The notes under the pieces: generated by a model | Told to the model about the DNA's origin: nothing | Database searches by the model: none | The model's input: only the letters and a program-made list of their open reading frames with translations | In this document: one piece after another, positions 8,226 to 17,623 of the stretch | Position numbering within the stretch: position 1 is the first letter of the stretch | Layout: each line of letters starts with the position of its first letter | Source: Pelagibacteraceae bacterium AG-349-E10 | GTDB lineage: Bacteria; Pseudomonadota; Alphaproteobacteria; HIMB59 | DNA: 34,184 nt | NCBI GenBank assembly: GCA_003281065.1 | Contig: QCDA01000006.1 | Span: forward strand, 1-34,184 | Reading direction: 5' to 3' | Translations under genes and position numbers: made by a program

Positions 8226-8748
8226 TAAAATGTTTTTTTAGCAATGGAATTTGAATTATTGTAAACACAATAGTAATTCCCATTATTCCAAATACTTTAA
8301 AATTTACCCAAACATCAGTCGTTTGAGTCCGCCAAACTATTTCATTTAAAACAGCTAAAAGAATAAAAAAGCTTGACCACATTTTATTCATTAACCCCCA
8401 ACCCTCATCAGTCAATTTTAATGATGAGTTTAATAATAACTTTAAAACGGGTTTATTAATTAACGTACTTCCAATCAAAACTGCAGCAAAAAGAGCATTT
8501 ATAATTGTTGGTTTCATTTTAAAAAATATCTCATTTTTTAGAAAAATACTTAAACCACCAAAAACAACTAAGATAATTGTACTTACTAACATCATTGTTG
8601 AAATTTTTCTTTCTTTGAAATAGATGGCTATAAGGGAAATAAATGTTGCAACTATTACAGCAGCAATACTTAAATAAAGATCTTTATCTGATTTATAATA
8701 GACTGCGAAAAAAACAATTAAGGGAAAAAATTCAAACAATTGTTTCAT
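8212..8748 (-). CDS. ispZ: Inner-membrane septation protein A (YciB/IspZ)
   Basis: A 178-residue polytopic membrane protein with about five hydrophobic segments. It starts MKQLFEFFPLIVFFAVYY, the typical beginning of the YciB/IspA family, and has the block LTDEGWGLMNKMWSSFFILLAVLNEIVWR around residues 112-140. The family takes part in septation and envelope maintenance. It is the last gene of the minus-strand dapF-mtaB-ftsY-ispZ operon, 1 nt after ftsY, a gene order known from alphaproteobacteria. The plus-strand pgk overlaps its 3' end. Confidence 0.9.
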   Translation of the reverse strand: MKQLFEFFPLIVFFAVYYKSDKDLYLSIAAVIVATFISLIAIYFKERKISTMMLVSTIILVVFGGLSIFLKNEIFFKMKPTIINALFAAVLIGSTLINKPVLKLLLNSSLKLTDEGWGLMNKMWSSFFILLAVLNEIVWRTQTTDVWVNFKVFGIMGITIVFTIIQIPLLKKHFINQP

Positions 8749-8749
8749 T

Positions 8750-9568
8750 TTATAATAGTCTATCTAAATATCCTTCAAATTGAAACTCTCTTAAGTCATT
8801 CATGCCTTCGCCATATCCTTCAAATACTACAGGAATATCAAAATCATTTATTATTGTTAGAAGAGCTCCATACTTAGCATTAGAATCTACCTTATTTAAA
8901 ATAATACCATCTAAAGTGATATATTCTTGAAAACCTTCTATTATATGTTTTGATGCAAGACCAGTATTAGCATCTAATGTCAAAAAAGCCCTTATTAAAT
9001 TAAATTGATCAGATTTTTTTGAAACGATATCTGAGATTTTTTTTAGCTCAGCCATTAAGTTTTTGTTGTTATGCTGTCTCCCAGATGTATCAACAATAAT
9101 AACATCACTCTCTTCCAGATTATCAATACCTTGAAAAACAACAGCAGATGGATCTTCCATATTATTACCCTTATGAATGGGCACTTCAAATTGATTTGTG
9201 AAATGTTCAAGTTGATCGATTGCGGCAGCCCTAAATGTATCTGCTGCAATTACAGCAGGCTTTAAGCCATTTTTTTGAATTAGATTTATAAATTTACCTA
9301 TGAATGTTGTTTTTCCCGAGCCGTTATTTCCTGCAATAATATATAAGCTTCTATTTTGAAAAGAAAAACCTCCAAATTTTTTTTCTTTGAATTTTGTAAG
9401 CAGTTCATCTTTAATAACTTTTTTAATATCCTCTTCTTGTGAATTATTTTCTTTTATTTTTGAAATAATTAAATCAGCAAATTTTGGTTCTACACCATTA
9501 TCAAATAAAAGATCCTCTATCTCATCTATATTTAAATTCTTTTGAAAGATTTTTTTTAAAAAAAACAT
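8750..9568 (-). CDS. ftsY: Signal recognition particle receptor FtsY (NG domain only)
   Basis: A 272-residue SRP receptor GTPase that pairs with Ffh to bring ribosomes to the membrane. Motifs: G1 GNNGSGKT (80-87), DTFRAAAIDQLE, G3 DTSGRQHNN, LDANTG, G4 NKVDSNAKYG, and the closing GYGEGMNDLREF. The protein is short: no acidic A domain precedes the N domain, so membrane contact must come from the N-terminal amphipathic helix (FFLKKIFQKN). Its partner ffh is in the window. The gene overlaps mtaB by one base. Confidence 0.95.
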   Translation of the reverse strand: MFFLKKIFQKNLNIDEIEDLLFDNGVEPKFADLIISKIKENNSQEEDIKKVIKDELLTKFKEKKFGGFSFQNRSLYIIAGNNGSGKTTFIGKFINLIQKNGLKPAVIAADTFRAAAIDQLEHFTNQFEVPIHKGNNMEDPSAVVFQGIDNLEESDVIIVDTSGRQHNNKNLMAELKKISDIVSKKSDQFNLIRAFLTLDANTGLASKHIIEGFQEYITLDGIILNKVDSNAKYGALLTIINDFDIPVVFEGYGEGMNDLREFQFEGYLDRLL

Positions 9569-10773
9569 TAAACCCTGATAACTTCTCCTACGGGTACACC
9601 TACCAAGGGTACTTTATGTTTGATATAATTTTGATCATATCCAATAGCTAATCCTGAATTTAAATCTTCAATAAGGATCTCCCTTGGTAATGAAAGTTTG
9701 GATTTTACTTTTTTTAAAATTAATTCGCCAAGATCTCTTAAAATTTTTGCTCTCTTTTTAATAATTGATTTAGAAACCTGAGGCATCCTTGAAGCAGGAG
9801 TATTGTTTTTTGGAGAAAAAGGAAATATGTGGAGGTGAGAAATTTCATTGTCTCTTAATAGTTTGTATGTATTTTCAAACATCGTATCCGTTTCTGTAGG
9901 AAATCCTGCAATAATATCTGCACCAAATGAAATATCTTTTCTAATTTTTTTACAACGATCAACAAATTGAAATATATCTTTCGAATTATGTCTTCTTTTC
10001 ATTCTTTTCAGTATCATGTCATCACCAGACTGTATACTAAGGTGAAGATGCGGCATTACTCTTTGATCTTTGAGTACTTCATTAAAATTTTCATCAACTT
10101 CAACACAGTCTATTGAGGATAGTCGAAGACGTTGTAATTTAGTTTTATCAAGAATATCTAAAATTAAATTGCTCATGTTATATTTGTGATCAAAATCGCT
10201 CCCATAATCTGATATATCGACACCAGTTAAAACAATTTCTTTGACACCATCTTCTACAACTCTTTCCACCTCATCAATTAAGTAAAAAGGATCAAAACTC
10301 CTATTATTGCCTCTACCAAAAGGAATAATACAAAATGTGCACCTATGATTGCATCCTTGTTGAATTACAAGACTTTCTCTGATGTTAAGGTTTTTACTAT
10401 CTAAAGATGGGCGGATATCTTGAGGAGAGTCAAATATGTCTTCCTTGAAATCTACTTCGAGTTCTTCATCAAGTAAAGATGTCCAAGTTTCTGATTTCAG
10501 TTTACTTATATTATCAATAACTTTATCGACCTCAGTCATTGTAGAATACTTATCTGGAGATATTTGTGCAGCACAACCTGTCATTACAATTTTTTTATCG
10601 GGATATTCTTTTTTAATTCTTCTAATAGTTTGTCTTACCTGCCTCTCAGTCTCATTTGTTACGGCACAAGAGTTTATAACAACCATATTTTCATTATTAT
10701 TTACTAATAATTCTTCAATTTTTTTTCCTTCAAAGTTATTTAGTCGACATCCAAAATTAACAACTTTAGTCAT
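9568..10773 (-). CDS. mtaB: tRNA t6A37 methylthiotransferase MtaB
   Basis: A 401-residue radical-SAM enzyme adding a methylthio group to N6-threonylcarbamoyladenosine at tRNA position 37. The N-terminal UPF0004 domain has cluster cysteines C9, C36 and C67. The radical-SAM motif CNHRCTFC is at 141-148, preceded by VIQQG and followed by IPFGRGNNRS, typical of MtaB rather than MiaB. A C-terminal TRAM-like part is short. It lies directly after dapF with no gap and overlaps ftsY by one base. Confidence 0.92.
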   Translation of the reverse strand: MTKVVNFGCRLNNFEGKKIEELLVNNNENMVVINSCAVTNETERQVRQTIRRIKKEYPDKKIVMTGCAAQISPDKYSTMTEVDKVIDNISKLKSETWTSLLDEELEVDFKEDIFDSPQDIRPSLDSKNLNIRESLVIQQGCNHRCTFCIIPFGRGNNRSFDPFYLIDEVERVVEDGVKEIVLTGVDISDYGSDFDHKYNMSNLILDILDKTKLQRLRLSSIDCVEVDENFNEVLKDQRVMPHLHLSIQSGDDMILKRMKRRHNSKDIFQFVDRCKKIRKDISFGADIIAGFPTETDTMFENTYKLLRDNEISHLHIFPFSPKNNTPASRMPQVSKSIIKKRAKILRDLGELILKKVKSKLSLPREILIEDLNSGLAIGYDQNYIKHKVPLVGVPVGEVIRV

Positions 10774-11586
10774 TTAAATATTAATCGATGATTGATAAAC
10801 TAACTCTGCAGGGCCTTGAAGGAATACCATCTTGTCCTTGATTTCTGTTTTTAATACTGATCGTTCAGTAACTACTTTGATTTTAGAGGACACAAAGTCA
10901 TTATGATTTAAAACAAAAGCAGTAGCACAAGTTCCTGAACCACATGCTAGTGTATGTCCGCCACCACGTTCCCAAAATAATACTTTTACTTTTGATTTTT
11001 TTAATACCTCTACAAAAGTAATATTAGCTTGATCAGGAAATAATTTATTTTTTTCAAGTAAAGGCCCTAACATATTTAATTTAATTAGCTTTAAATTCTT
11101 TACTAATACTACACAATGAGGGTTTCCAATATTTGCCCCCATTATTTTTATTAACCCAGGTATCTTTATTCTTTTAATTTGAATACTTTGAGAGTCAATT
11201 TTTTTTGATAAAGGAATTTTTTTCCAATCTAAAGTTACTTCCCCAACATTGATTTTGTATTCCTTTTGAGTTTTCTTACCAAAATGTAAAAATTTATGAG
11301 TTTTAATGACTGCCTTTTTAACTTTTTTTACTTCAACTAAATATTTGTAGGCACATCGTAATCCATTCCCACAATTTTTCCCAAGTGAGCCATCTGAGTT
11401 ATAAAATGTAATTTGATAATATGAACTGATTTTTTTTAATAGAATTAATTGATCGCAACCTACCCCAAAACGCCTGTCGCAAAGTCTTTTAATAACCTTT
11501 TTTGACTTTCTAATGAAATCAACGTTTTTATCCACAATAATAAAGTCATTCCCTGCTCCTTGAGCTTTCATAAAAGGTATTTTCAT
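10774..11586 (-). CDS. dapF: Diaminopimelate epimerase
   Basis: A 270-residue enzyme interconverting LL- and meso-diaminopimelate for lysine and peptidoglycan. It starts MKIPFMKAQGAGNDF. The two catalytic cysteines are in NCGNGLRC (C72) and ACGSGTC (C215). Length fits the family. It is the first gene of the minus-strand operon and divergent from ffh, with a ~90-bp shared upstream region. asd, for the same pathway, is also in the window. Confidence 0.95.
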   Translation of the reverse strand: MKIPFMKAQGAGNDFIIVDKNVDFIRKSKKVIKRLCDRRFGVGCDQLILLKKISSYYQITFYNSDGSLGKNCGNGLRCAYKYLVEVKKVKKAVIKTHKFLHFGKKTQKEYKINVGEVTLDWKKIPLSKKIDSQSIQIKRIKIPGLIKIMGANIGNPHCVVLVKNLKLIKLNMLGPLLEKNKLFPDQANITFVEVLKKSKVKVLFWERGGGHTLACGSGTCATAFVLNHNDFVSSKIKVVTERSVLKTEIKDKMVFLQGPAELVYQSSINI

Positions 11587-11635
11587 AGACCAGCTATAGT
11601 GATATAAATTCCTAACTAAATAAAGGAAAAATTAG

Positions 11636-11668
11636 TCGGCCGATGAGTATCATTCGCCGATTTTTTTT
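11636..11668 (+). terminator. Intrinsic-terminator-like hairpin just before ffh
   Basis: An 11-position stem (11636-11646 with 11650-11660, loop GTA) has one C-C mismatch and one G-U pair, capped by a GC-rich base TCGGC/GCCGA, and is followed by eight T. It reads on the plus strand and ends 9 nt before the ffh ATG. No plus-strand gene lies upstream, since dapF runs the other way. It could therefore control ffh by attenuation or end antisense transcription. Confidence 0.7.
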
Positions 11669-11677
11669 ATTTTTTAA

Positions 11678-13030
11678 ATGTTTGAAAATATAACAAATAA
11701 GATAACTGGGATTTTTCAAGGTCTCTCAAATAAAGGCGCTATCACTGAAAAAGATTTAGAGACAACCCTGCGAGAGGTTAGAGTTGCTCTGTTAGAGGCA
11801 GATGTCTCTCTTAGAGTATCTAAAGATCTTATTAAAAAAATCCAAGAAAAAGCACTTGGCCAAAAAGTAATTGAAAACGTCCAGCCAGGACAACAAATAA
11901 TTAAAATAGTAAGTGATGAACTAACAGAAATACTTGGTGTTCAAAGTAGCGAGCTAAACTTTAAAAATAAACCCTCAACTTTTTTAATGTGCGGTCTGCA
12001 GGGTGCAGGTAAAACAACAACAATTTCAAAACTTGCTCATTACTGTCAAAATTCTCTTAATAAATCTGTAGCACTTGTGTCAACAGATTTAAGAAGACCA
12101 GCCGCTATAGACCAACTTCGTATTTTATCTCAAAAAAATAATATTCAGTTTATTGAGCCAATAAATGAAAATATAAAAGATATTGTCAATAATGCTCTTG
12201 AACAAAGTAAAAAACTTTTATCGGATGTTTTAATTATAGATACCTCAGGTCGAATTAGTACAGATGAGGAATTACTTTTAGAACTGAAAACAATTCATGA
12301 TCTGGCAAAACCACAAGAGAATTTACTTGTTTTAGACTCAATGATGGGTCAACAAGCCCTAAGCGTTGTAGAGTCTTTTAACTCCACAGCACCACTTACT
12401 GGATTTATATTAACAAGATTAGACGCAGACCCAAGAGGAGGAGTTGCACTTTCAGCAAAATATCAAACAGGTTTGCCAATTCGTTTCTTTGGATCAGGAG
12501 AAAATATTGAAGATTTTGAAGTTTTTCACCCAGAGAGAATAGCTTCTAGAATTCTTGGTATGGGAGATGTTGTTTCATTAGTTGAAAAAGCACAAAAAGA
12601 TTTTGATCAAAAAGAAATGGAAAATCTCCAATCTCAGATGATGAGTGGGAAATTCAATATGAATGATCTTTTAAAACAGTTTTCTCAAATGAAAAAAATG
12701 GGAGGAATGTCTGGACTAATGTCACATATGCCAGGTGTCAGCAAAATTAAAAATATGATGGAGAGTGGAGATTTTGACGAAAAAGTTATTGATCATCAAA
12801 TTGCAATTATTTGCTCAATGACAAGAGAAGAAAGAGTTGATCCTGATTTACTAAAAGCTTCAAGAAAAAGAAGAATAGCAACAGGGTCTGGTAGACAGGT
12901 ACACGAGGTCAACAGGCTTTTAAAACAATTTGAGCAAACTAAAAAACTTATGAAACAAGCTCAAAAACCAGGTTTTGCAAATAAAATAAAAAGTTTATTA
13001 GGCGGAAACCAAATGCCAACGATTGAATAA
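11678..13030 (+). CDS. ffh: Signal recognition particle protein Ffh
   Basis: A 450-residue SRP54 GTPase that binds signal sequences of nascent membrane proteins. The NG domain shows GLQGAGKT (106-113), DLRRPAAIDQL, DTSGRISTDEELL and TRLDADPRGGVALS. The Met-rich M domain follows (QSQMMSGKFNMNDLLKQFSQMKKMGG), with the SRP-RNA-binding SGR motif (TGSGRQVHEVNRLLKQF). The start has no Shine-Dalgarno sequence, and a terminator-like hairpin sits directly upstream. It begins the ffh-rpsP-rimM-trmD-rplS run. No SRP RNA gene was found in the window. Confidence 0.97.
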   Translation: MFENITNKITGIFQGLSNKGAITEKDLETTLREVRVALLEADVSLRVSKDLIKKIQEKALGQKVIENVQPGQQIIKIVSDELTEILGVQSSELNFKNKPSTFLMCGLQGAGKTTTISKLAHYCQNSLNKSVALVSTDLRRPAAIDQLRILSQKNNIQFIEPINENIKDIVNNALEQSKKLLSDVLIIDTSGRISTDEELLLELKTIHDLAKPQENLLVLDSMMGQQALSVVESFNSTAPLTGFILTRLDADPRGGVALSAKYQTGLPIRFFGSGENIEDFEVFHPERIASRILGMGDVVSLVEKAQKDFDQKEMENLQSQMMSGKFNMNDLLKQFSQMKKMGGMSGLMSHMPGVSKIKNMMESGDFDEKVIDHQIAIICSMTREERVDPDLLKASRKRRIATGSGRQVHEVNRLLKQFEQTKKLMKQAQKPGFANKIKSLLGGNQMPTIE

Positions 13031-13048
13031 ATACAGAAGGGAGAAATC

Positions 13049-13642
13049 ATGGCGACAAAAATAAGACTAGCAAGAGGAGGTTCAAAAAAAAGACCTTTCT
13101 ATAGAATTGTGGTTGCAGATGAGAGAGCACCAAGAGATGGTAACTTCATTGAAAAAATAGGCAACTTCAATCCAATGGTTCCCAAGGATCACAAGGAAAG
13201 AGTAATGCTTAGCAAAGAAAGAGCCGAACATTGGCTTAAGGTTGGGGCCCTGCCAACAGAAAGAGTTCAAAAAATTCTCTCTGAATTAGGAATGATGGAA
13301 GCTCCAAAAATAACTGAGAAAACAAAAAAGCATTTACCAAAGGCAAAGGCTCAAGAAAGAGTTAAAGCAAAAGAAGAAGCAGCATCAAAAGCTGCAGAAG
13401 ATGCAAAAGCTAATGAAGAAGCAGCTAAAGCAGAGGATGAAAAACCTACTGAGGATGTAACTACCACAGAGGAGCAACCGCCTGTTGAAGAAGCAGCAGT
13501 TGAAAAACCAGCTGAAGAGGTGAAGACAGAAGAGACTTCTGAGCCGGAGGAAAAGAAAGAAGAAGCTCCTGCAAAAGAAGAGCCCAAAGAGGAGGAGGGT
13601 TCAACTGAGGTTTCAGAGGATAAACCCGAAACTAAAGAGTAA
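13049..13642 (+). CDS. rpsP: 30S ribosomal protein S16 with long acidic tail
   Basis: A 197-residue protein. Residues 1-85 are normal S16 ([42 protein letters not shown]). From about residue 100 to the end runs a low-complexity tail rich in Glu, Ala, Lys, Thr and Pro, more than doubling the usual ~80-90 residues. A good Shine-Dalgarno sequence (AAGGGAG) precedes the ATG. Alanine-rich extensions of S16 are known in alphaproteobacteria, but this one is long. It is part of the conserved ffh-rpsP-rimM-trmD-rplS order. Confidence 0.95.
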   Translation: MATKIRLARGGSKKRPFYRIVVADERAPRDGNFIEKIGNFNPMVPKDHKERVMLSKERAEHWLKVGALPTERVQKILSELGMMEAPKITEKTKKHLPKAKAQERVKAKEEAASKAAEDAKANEEAAKAEDEKPTEDVTTTEEQPPVEEAAVEKPAEEVKTEETSEPEEKKEEAPAKEEPKEEEGSTEVSEDKPETKE

Positions 13643-13648
13643 TTACTT

Positions 13649-14146
13649 GTGACCCTCTTTGAGAAGCATTTCATACAAGTTGGTGTAATTGGCAGACCTA
13701 AAGGAACTAAGGGTCTGCTAAGGTTTCACAGTTATTTAAATGATGATCGTGATGTAAATCAATTTAAAAAATTTTATTTAGATAATAAAAAAACTATTAA
13801 CTTAAAACTAGTATCTTTTGATAAAAAAAGCCCACTTATAACAATTGACGAAATAAATAATAGAACAGACATTGAAAAGTTTGTTAATAAAAAAATTTTT
13901 TTAAAAAAAGAACAACTATCACCAGTAAAAGGAAACGAATATTATTTCCATGATCTAGAGGGACTTGAGGTATTTGATAATAAAGACCAGAGAGTTGGAG
14001 AAGTTGCTTCAGTTGTAAATTTTGGTGCAGGGGATTTATTGGAAATATATTTTATTAAAAGTAAAAAAAAGGAATTTTTCAGATTTACTGAACAAAACTT
14101 TCCATTTGTAAATATTAAAGAAAAAAAAATTATAATTAAAAATTAA
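13649..14146 (+). CDS. rimM: Ribosome maturation factor RimM
   Basis: A 165-residue protein assisting maturation of the 30S head by binding S19. The RimM N-domain begins VGVIGRPKGTKGLLRFHSY, and the PRC-barrel C-domain contains YYFHDLEGLEVFD and VGEVASVVNFGAGDLLEI. The start is taken as GTG at 13649, 6 nt after the rpsP stop, because the conserved region begins ~11 residues later and no ATG is available. It shares one base with the trmD start (TAATG). Confidence 0.93.
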   Translation: MTLFEKHFIQVGVIGRPKGTKGLLRFHSYLNDDRDVNQFKKFYLDNKKTINLKLVSFDKKSPLITIDEINNRTDIEKFVNKKIFLKKEQLSPVKGNEYYFHDLEGLEVFDNKDQRVGEVASVVNFGAGDLLEIYFIKSKKKEFFRFTEQNFPFVNIKEKKIIIKN

Positions 14147-14871
14147 TGTTAAAATTTAATATTCTTACTTTATTTCCTGAAGTTTTTCCTGGAACTTTAC
14201 AACATGGCTTGTTAGGCAAAGCTCTGTCAAAAAATCATTTCGAAATCAATACGATCAATATAAGAGATTACAGTGATTTATCTGCGAACTCTGTTGATGA
14301 TAAACCATTTAGTGGTGGCGCAGGTATGGTATTAAGACCTGATATAATTTCAAAATCTATCGAAGCAAACTTTAATAAAAATGAATTAGATAGCTGTATT
14401 AAAATATGTTTTTCTGCAAAAGGTAAAAAACTCACTCAAAAAAAATTAACTAATTATAATTTCAATCAAGATTTTATCTTACTAAATGGTAGATATGAGG
14501 GCATTGACCAAAGAGTAATTGATTATTATAAATTTCAAGAGATTTCTGTGAGCGATGTCATCTTAAACGGAGGAGAGATAGCATCATTATTATTTATTGA
14601 GGCGTTAATGAGACTTCAACCTGGTGTTCTTGGAAATAATGATACCCACAATATTGAGTCATTTCAAAATGGACTAGTTGAACATGATCAATTCACCAGA
14701 CCAAACCCATGGATAACCCCTGATCACTCAGAAATAGAAGTACCTTCCATACTCGTGAGTGGTAAACATGCTGATATAGATCTTTGGAAACACCAAAATT
14801 CGTTGGAAAATACTGAAAAAAATAGACCAGATTTATTTAAAAACTATTTAAAAAAAAACAAAAATGAGTAG
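14146..14871 (+). CDS. trmD: tRNA (guanine-N1)-methyltransferase TrmD
   Basis: A 241-residue SPOUT methyltransferase forming m1G37. It begins with FNILTLFPEVFPGTLQHGLLGKAL. The trefoil-knot SAM-binding blocks LNGRYEGIDQRV and ISVSDVILNGGEIASL are clear, as are FSGGAGMVLRP and the C-terminal block EHDQFTRP. Translation is coupled to rimM. MtaB, which modifies the same nucleotide 37 in other tRNAs, is also encoded in the window. Confidence 0.96.
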   Translation: MLKFNILTLFPEVFPGTLQHGLLGKALSKNHFEINTINIRDYSDLSANSVDDKPFSGGAGMVLRPDIISKSIEANFNKNELDSCIKICFSAKGKKLTQKKLTNYNFNQDFILLNGRYEGIDQRVIDYYKFQEISVSDVILNGGEIASLLFIEALMRLQPGVLGNNDTHNIESFQNGLVEHDQFTRPNPWITPDHSEIEVPSILVSGKHADIDLWKHQNSLENTEKNRPDLFKNYLKKNKNE

Positions 14872-14921
14872 AATATGCCGCTCTGATACCACCCACATAT
14901 TAATATTGGATGGAGCACACA

Positions 14922-15593
14922 ATGAATGAAATTATTAAAAACTACGAACAATCACAAATTCAGCAGATTTTAAAAAGTTCTAAGGTTTCAGACTTCGCGC
15001 CAGGTGACACTGTCAAAGTTAACGTAAAGATCAAAGAAGGAAATAAAGAGAGAGTGCAAGCATTTCAAGGTGTCTGTATTGGTAAAAAAAATAACGGTCT
15101 TAATTCTTCATTTACTGTTAGAAAAATTTCTAGCGGTGAAGGCGTTGAAAGGGTTTTTCCACTATACAGTAATGTTATCGACTCAATCGAACGTGTAAAA
15201 GTTGGTGATGTAAGAAGAGCTAAATTATATTATTTAAGAGGTTTGTCTGGTAAAAAAGCAAGAATTGCCGAAAGAACTGACGGTCGATCATATGATGATA
15301 ACCAATTTGTATCCACAATTGTAGATGCTGAAGAGATTCCAGAGGTTAGTAGTGAAGAAAATAAATCAGAAACACCTGTAACTGAAGAATTACCAAAGGA
15401 AGAAGCTAAAGAGACCAAAACAGAGGAAACTTCATCTCAAGAAGCCCCTAAGTCTGAAGACAATTTTAAAGAAAAAATTAAAGAAACTAAATCAGAGGAA
15501 TCATCACCACAAGAAGAACCCAAAGTTGAAGATGAGCCAAAAGAGAAAAAGCCTGCAGAGAAAAAAATAGAAGAGGCAGAAACTAAAAGCTAA
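14922..15593 (+). CDS. rplS: 50S ribosomal protein L19 with acidic tail
   Basis: A 223-residue protein from the ATG at 14922. This start is preferred over the in-frame ATG at 14910 because GGAG (14912-14915) is well spaced before it and L19 begins close to this Met. The core (about 1-120) has [36 protein letters not shown] and [10 protein letters not shown]. The remaining ~100 residues are a Glu/Lys/Ser/Thr/Pro tail containing two similar blocks ([17 protein letters not shown] and [17 protein letters not shown]), so it grew at least partly by internal duplication. Confidence 0.93.
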   Translation: MNEIIKNYEQSQIQQILKSSKVSDFAPGDTVKVNVKIKEGNKERVQAFQGVCIGKKNNGLNSSFTVRKISSGEGVERVFPLYSNVIDSIERVKVGDVRRAKLYYLRGLSGKKARIAERTDGRSYDDNQFVSTIVDAEEIPEVSSEENKSETPVTEELPKEEAKETKTEETSSQEAPKSEDNFKEKIKETKSEESSPQEEPKVEDEPKEKKPAEKKIEEAETKS

Positions 15594-15603
15594 AAGTATT
15601 ATC

Positions 15604-17013
15604 TTGAGCAACCAAGGCCCAAAAACACTTTTTGATAAAATCTGGTCTGAGCATCTTGTCGGTCAAAGAGAAGATGGGACTAATCTTTTATATATTGATC
15701 GTCATTTAGTTCATGAAGTAACTAGCCCTCAAGCCTTCGAAGGATTAAAACTATCTAATCGACCTGTTCATAGACCAGAGGCTACGATAGCTGTCGCAGA
15801 CCATAATGTTCCCACTATAAATAGACAAAATATTGAGGACCCACAAAGTAAAATTCAAGTCGAAACTCTGGCAAAAAACACTAAAGAGCATGGAATTCAA
15901 TATTTTGATTTAATGGACCAAAGACAAGGTATTGTTCATATCATTGGTCCTGAGCAGGGAATTACCCAACCGGGCATGACAATTGTCTGTGGCGACAGTC
16001 ACACCTCTACCCATGGAGCTTTCGGAGCTCTCGCTTTTGGTATCGGAACAAGTGAAGTTGAGCATGTTCTGGCTACGCAAACAATTGTTCAAAATCCTGC
16101 AAAAAATATGAGAATTTCGGTAAATGGTGAACTTCCTTTTGGTGTAAATTCTAAAGATTTAATCTTGTACATAATTGGAAAAATTGGAACAGCTGGAGGA
16201 ACTGGTCATGTAATTGAGTATGCCGGTTCATCTATTATGGGCCTTTCAATGGAAGGCAGAATGACTATTTGTAATATGAGCATTGAAGCTGGTGCTCGCG
16301 CTGGTTTAATTAGCCCAGATCAAACAACTTTTAATTACATAAAAGGCAGACCTTATGCTCCTGGAACTGAACACTGGGATCAAGCAGTAGAATACTGGTC
16401 ATCTCTTCCCTCAGATAATGATGCAAATTACGATAATGAAATAGTTATAGAAAGTTCAGAAATTGACCCAATGGTGACATGGGGAACTAGCCCTGAGGAT
16501 GTTGTGTCAGTGAAAGGCACTGTACCAAATCCGAGCAGTGCTAAAACAGAAAATAAAAAGAAAAGTATAGAAAGATCACTTGAGTATATGGGCCTTAAGC
16601 CTGGAACAAAAATTACAGACATAAAATTAGATAAAATATTCATTGGCTCTTGTACTAATGGTCGAATTGAGGATTTAAGAAAAGTTGCATCTATCGTAAA
16701 GGACAAAAAGATTGCTTCACACGTTCAAGCAATGATAGTACCAGGATCAGGCTTAGTTAAAAAACAAGCAGAAGAAGAAGGAATTGATAAAATTTTAAAA
16801 GATGCTGGCTTTGAATGGAGAGAGGCTGGATGTTCAATGTGCCTTGGTATGAATCCCGATCAATTAAAACCTGGTGAAAGGTGCGCATCAACTTCTAATA
16901 GAAATTTTGAAGGTAGACAAGGCCGAGGTGGCAGAACTCATTTAATGAGTCCTGAGCTTGCTGCAGCGTCTGCTATTACGGGAAACATTTCAGACATAAG
17001 AGATTTTACATAA
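15604..17013 (+). CDS. leuC: 3-isopropylmalate dehydratase large subunit
   Basis: A 469-residue aconitase-family enzyme of leucine biosynthesis that works with LeuD. The start is TTG at 15604, since conserved LeuC sequence ([30 protein letters not shown]) begins within ten residues and no ATG is near. Substrate and cluster motifs are [32 protein letters not shown] and [12 protein letters not shown], giving the three cysteine ligands of the [4Fe-4S] cluster. Only 10 nt separate it from rplS, so ribosomal and leucine genes are probably co-transcribed. Confidence 0.97.
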   Translation: MSNQGPKTLFDKIWSEHLVGQREDGTNLLYIDRHLVHEVTSPQAFEGLKLSNRPVHRPEATIAVADHNVPTINRQNIEDPQSKIQVETLAKNTKEHGIQYFDLMDQRQGIVHIIGPEQGITQPGMTIVCGDSHTSTHGAFGALAFGIGTSEVEHVLATQTIVQNPAKNMRISVNGELPFGVNSKDLILYIIGKIGTAGGTGHVIEYAGSSIMGLSMEGRMTICNMSIEAGARAGLISPDQTTFNYIKGRPYAPGTEHWDQAVEYWSSLPSDNDANYDNEIVIESSEIDPMVTWGTSPEDVVSVKGTVPNPSSAKTENKKKSIERSLEYMGLKPGTKITDIKLDKIFIGSCTNGRIEDLRKVASIVKDKKIASHVQAMIVPGSGLVKKQAEEEGIDKILKDAGFEWREAGCSMCLGMNPDQLKPGERCASTSNRNFEGRQGRGGRTHLMSPELAAASAITGNISDIRDFT

Positions 17014-17014
17014 A

Positions 17015-17623
17015 ATGGATAAGTTTCATTCTTTAAAAGGTATCGCAGCTCCTTTACCAATTGTTAATATCGATACTGATATGATCATTCCAAAACAATT
17101 TCTCAAAACAATTAAAAGAACCGGTCTTGGCGTAAGTTTGTTTTATGAGATGAGGTATGATAACGATGGAAATCTCATTAAAGATTTTGTTTTGAATACA
17201 TCTCCTTATGATCAGTCAAAAATTTTGGTTGCTGGTGATAATTTTGGTTGTGGTTCAAGTAGAGAGCACGCCCCTTGGTCTCTTAAAGATTTTGGAATAA
17301 GAAGCGTAATTTCAACAAGTTTTGCTGATATTTTCTATAATAATTGCTTTCAAAATGGGATTTTACCGATTGTTGTCAGCCCTGAAAACCTTGATCAGTT
17401 AATGACAGCAGCTAAAAATCAAATTGAGTTCACCATTGACCTTCCGAAGCAAGTTGTCAAAGTTGGAAACCATTTAATCAAATTTGAAATTGAAGAATTC
17501 AGAAAAGAGAGACTTTTGCAGGGATTAGACGATATTGGCATTACCCTTGGTTACAAAGACAAAATTAATGCTTACGAAGAGGATAAAAAAAATAAAAAAC
17601 CTTGGTTATTTAAAGATAATTAA
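17015..17623 (+). CDS. leuD: 3-isopropylmalate dehydratase small subunit
   Basis: A 202-residue swivel-domain subunit that completes the LeuC active site. Motifs: [23 protein letters not shown] and [20 protein letters not shown]. Length is standard. It starts 1 nt after leuC and ends directly before leuB, so the three leu genes form one translation-coupled block. Confidence 0.97.
   Translation: MDKFHSLKGIAAPLPIVNIDTDMIIPKQFLKTIKRTGLGVSLFYEMRYDNDGNLIKDFVLNTSPYDQSKILVAGDNFGCGSSREHAPWSLKDFGIRSVISTSFADIFYNNCFQNGILPIVVSPENLDQLMTAAKNQIEFTIDLPKQVVKVGNHLIKFEIEEFRKERLLQGLDDIGITLGYKDKINAYEEDKKNKKPWLFKDN

Noticed and set aside
11587-11677. SRP (4.5S) RNA next to ffh
   Set aside because: The stretch is too short and lacks the SRP RNA tetraloop and symmetric-bulge core; only a terminator-like hairpin is present.
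13351-13674. Minus-strand Ser/Ala-rich ORF of 107 codons opposite rpsP
   Set aside because: It is the antisense reading of the repetitive Glu/Ala-rich S16 tail, with no start signal or recognisable domain.
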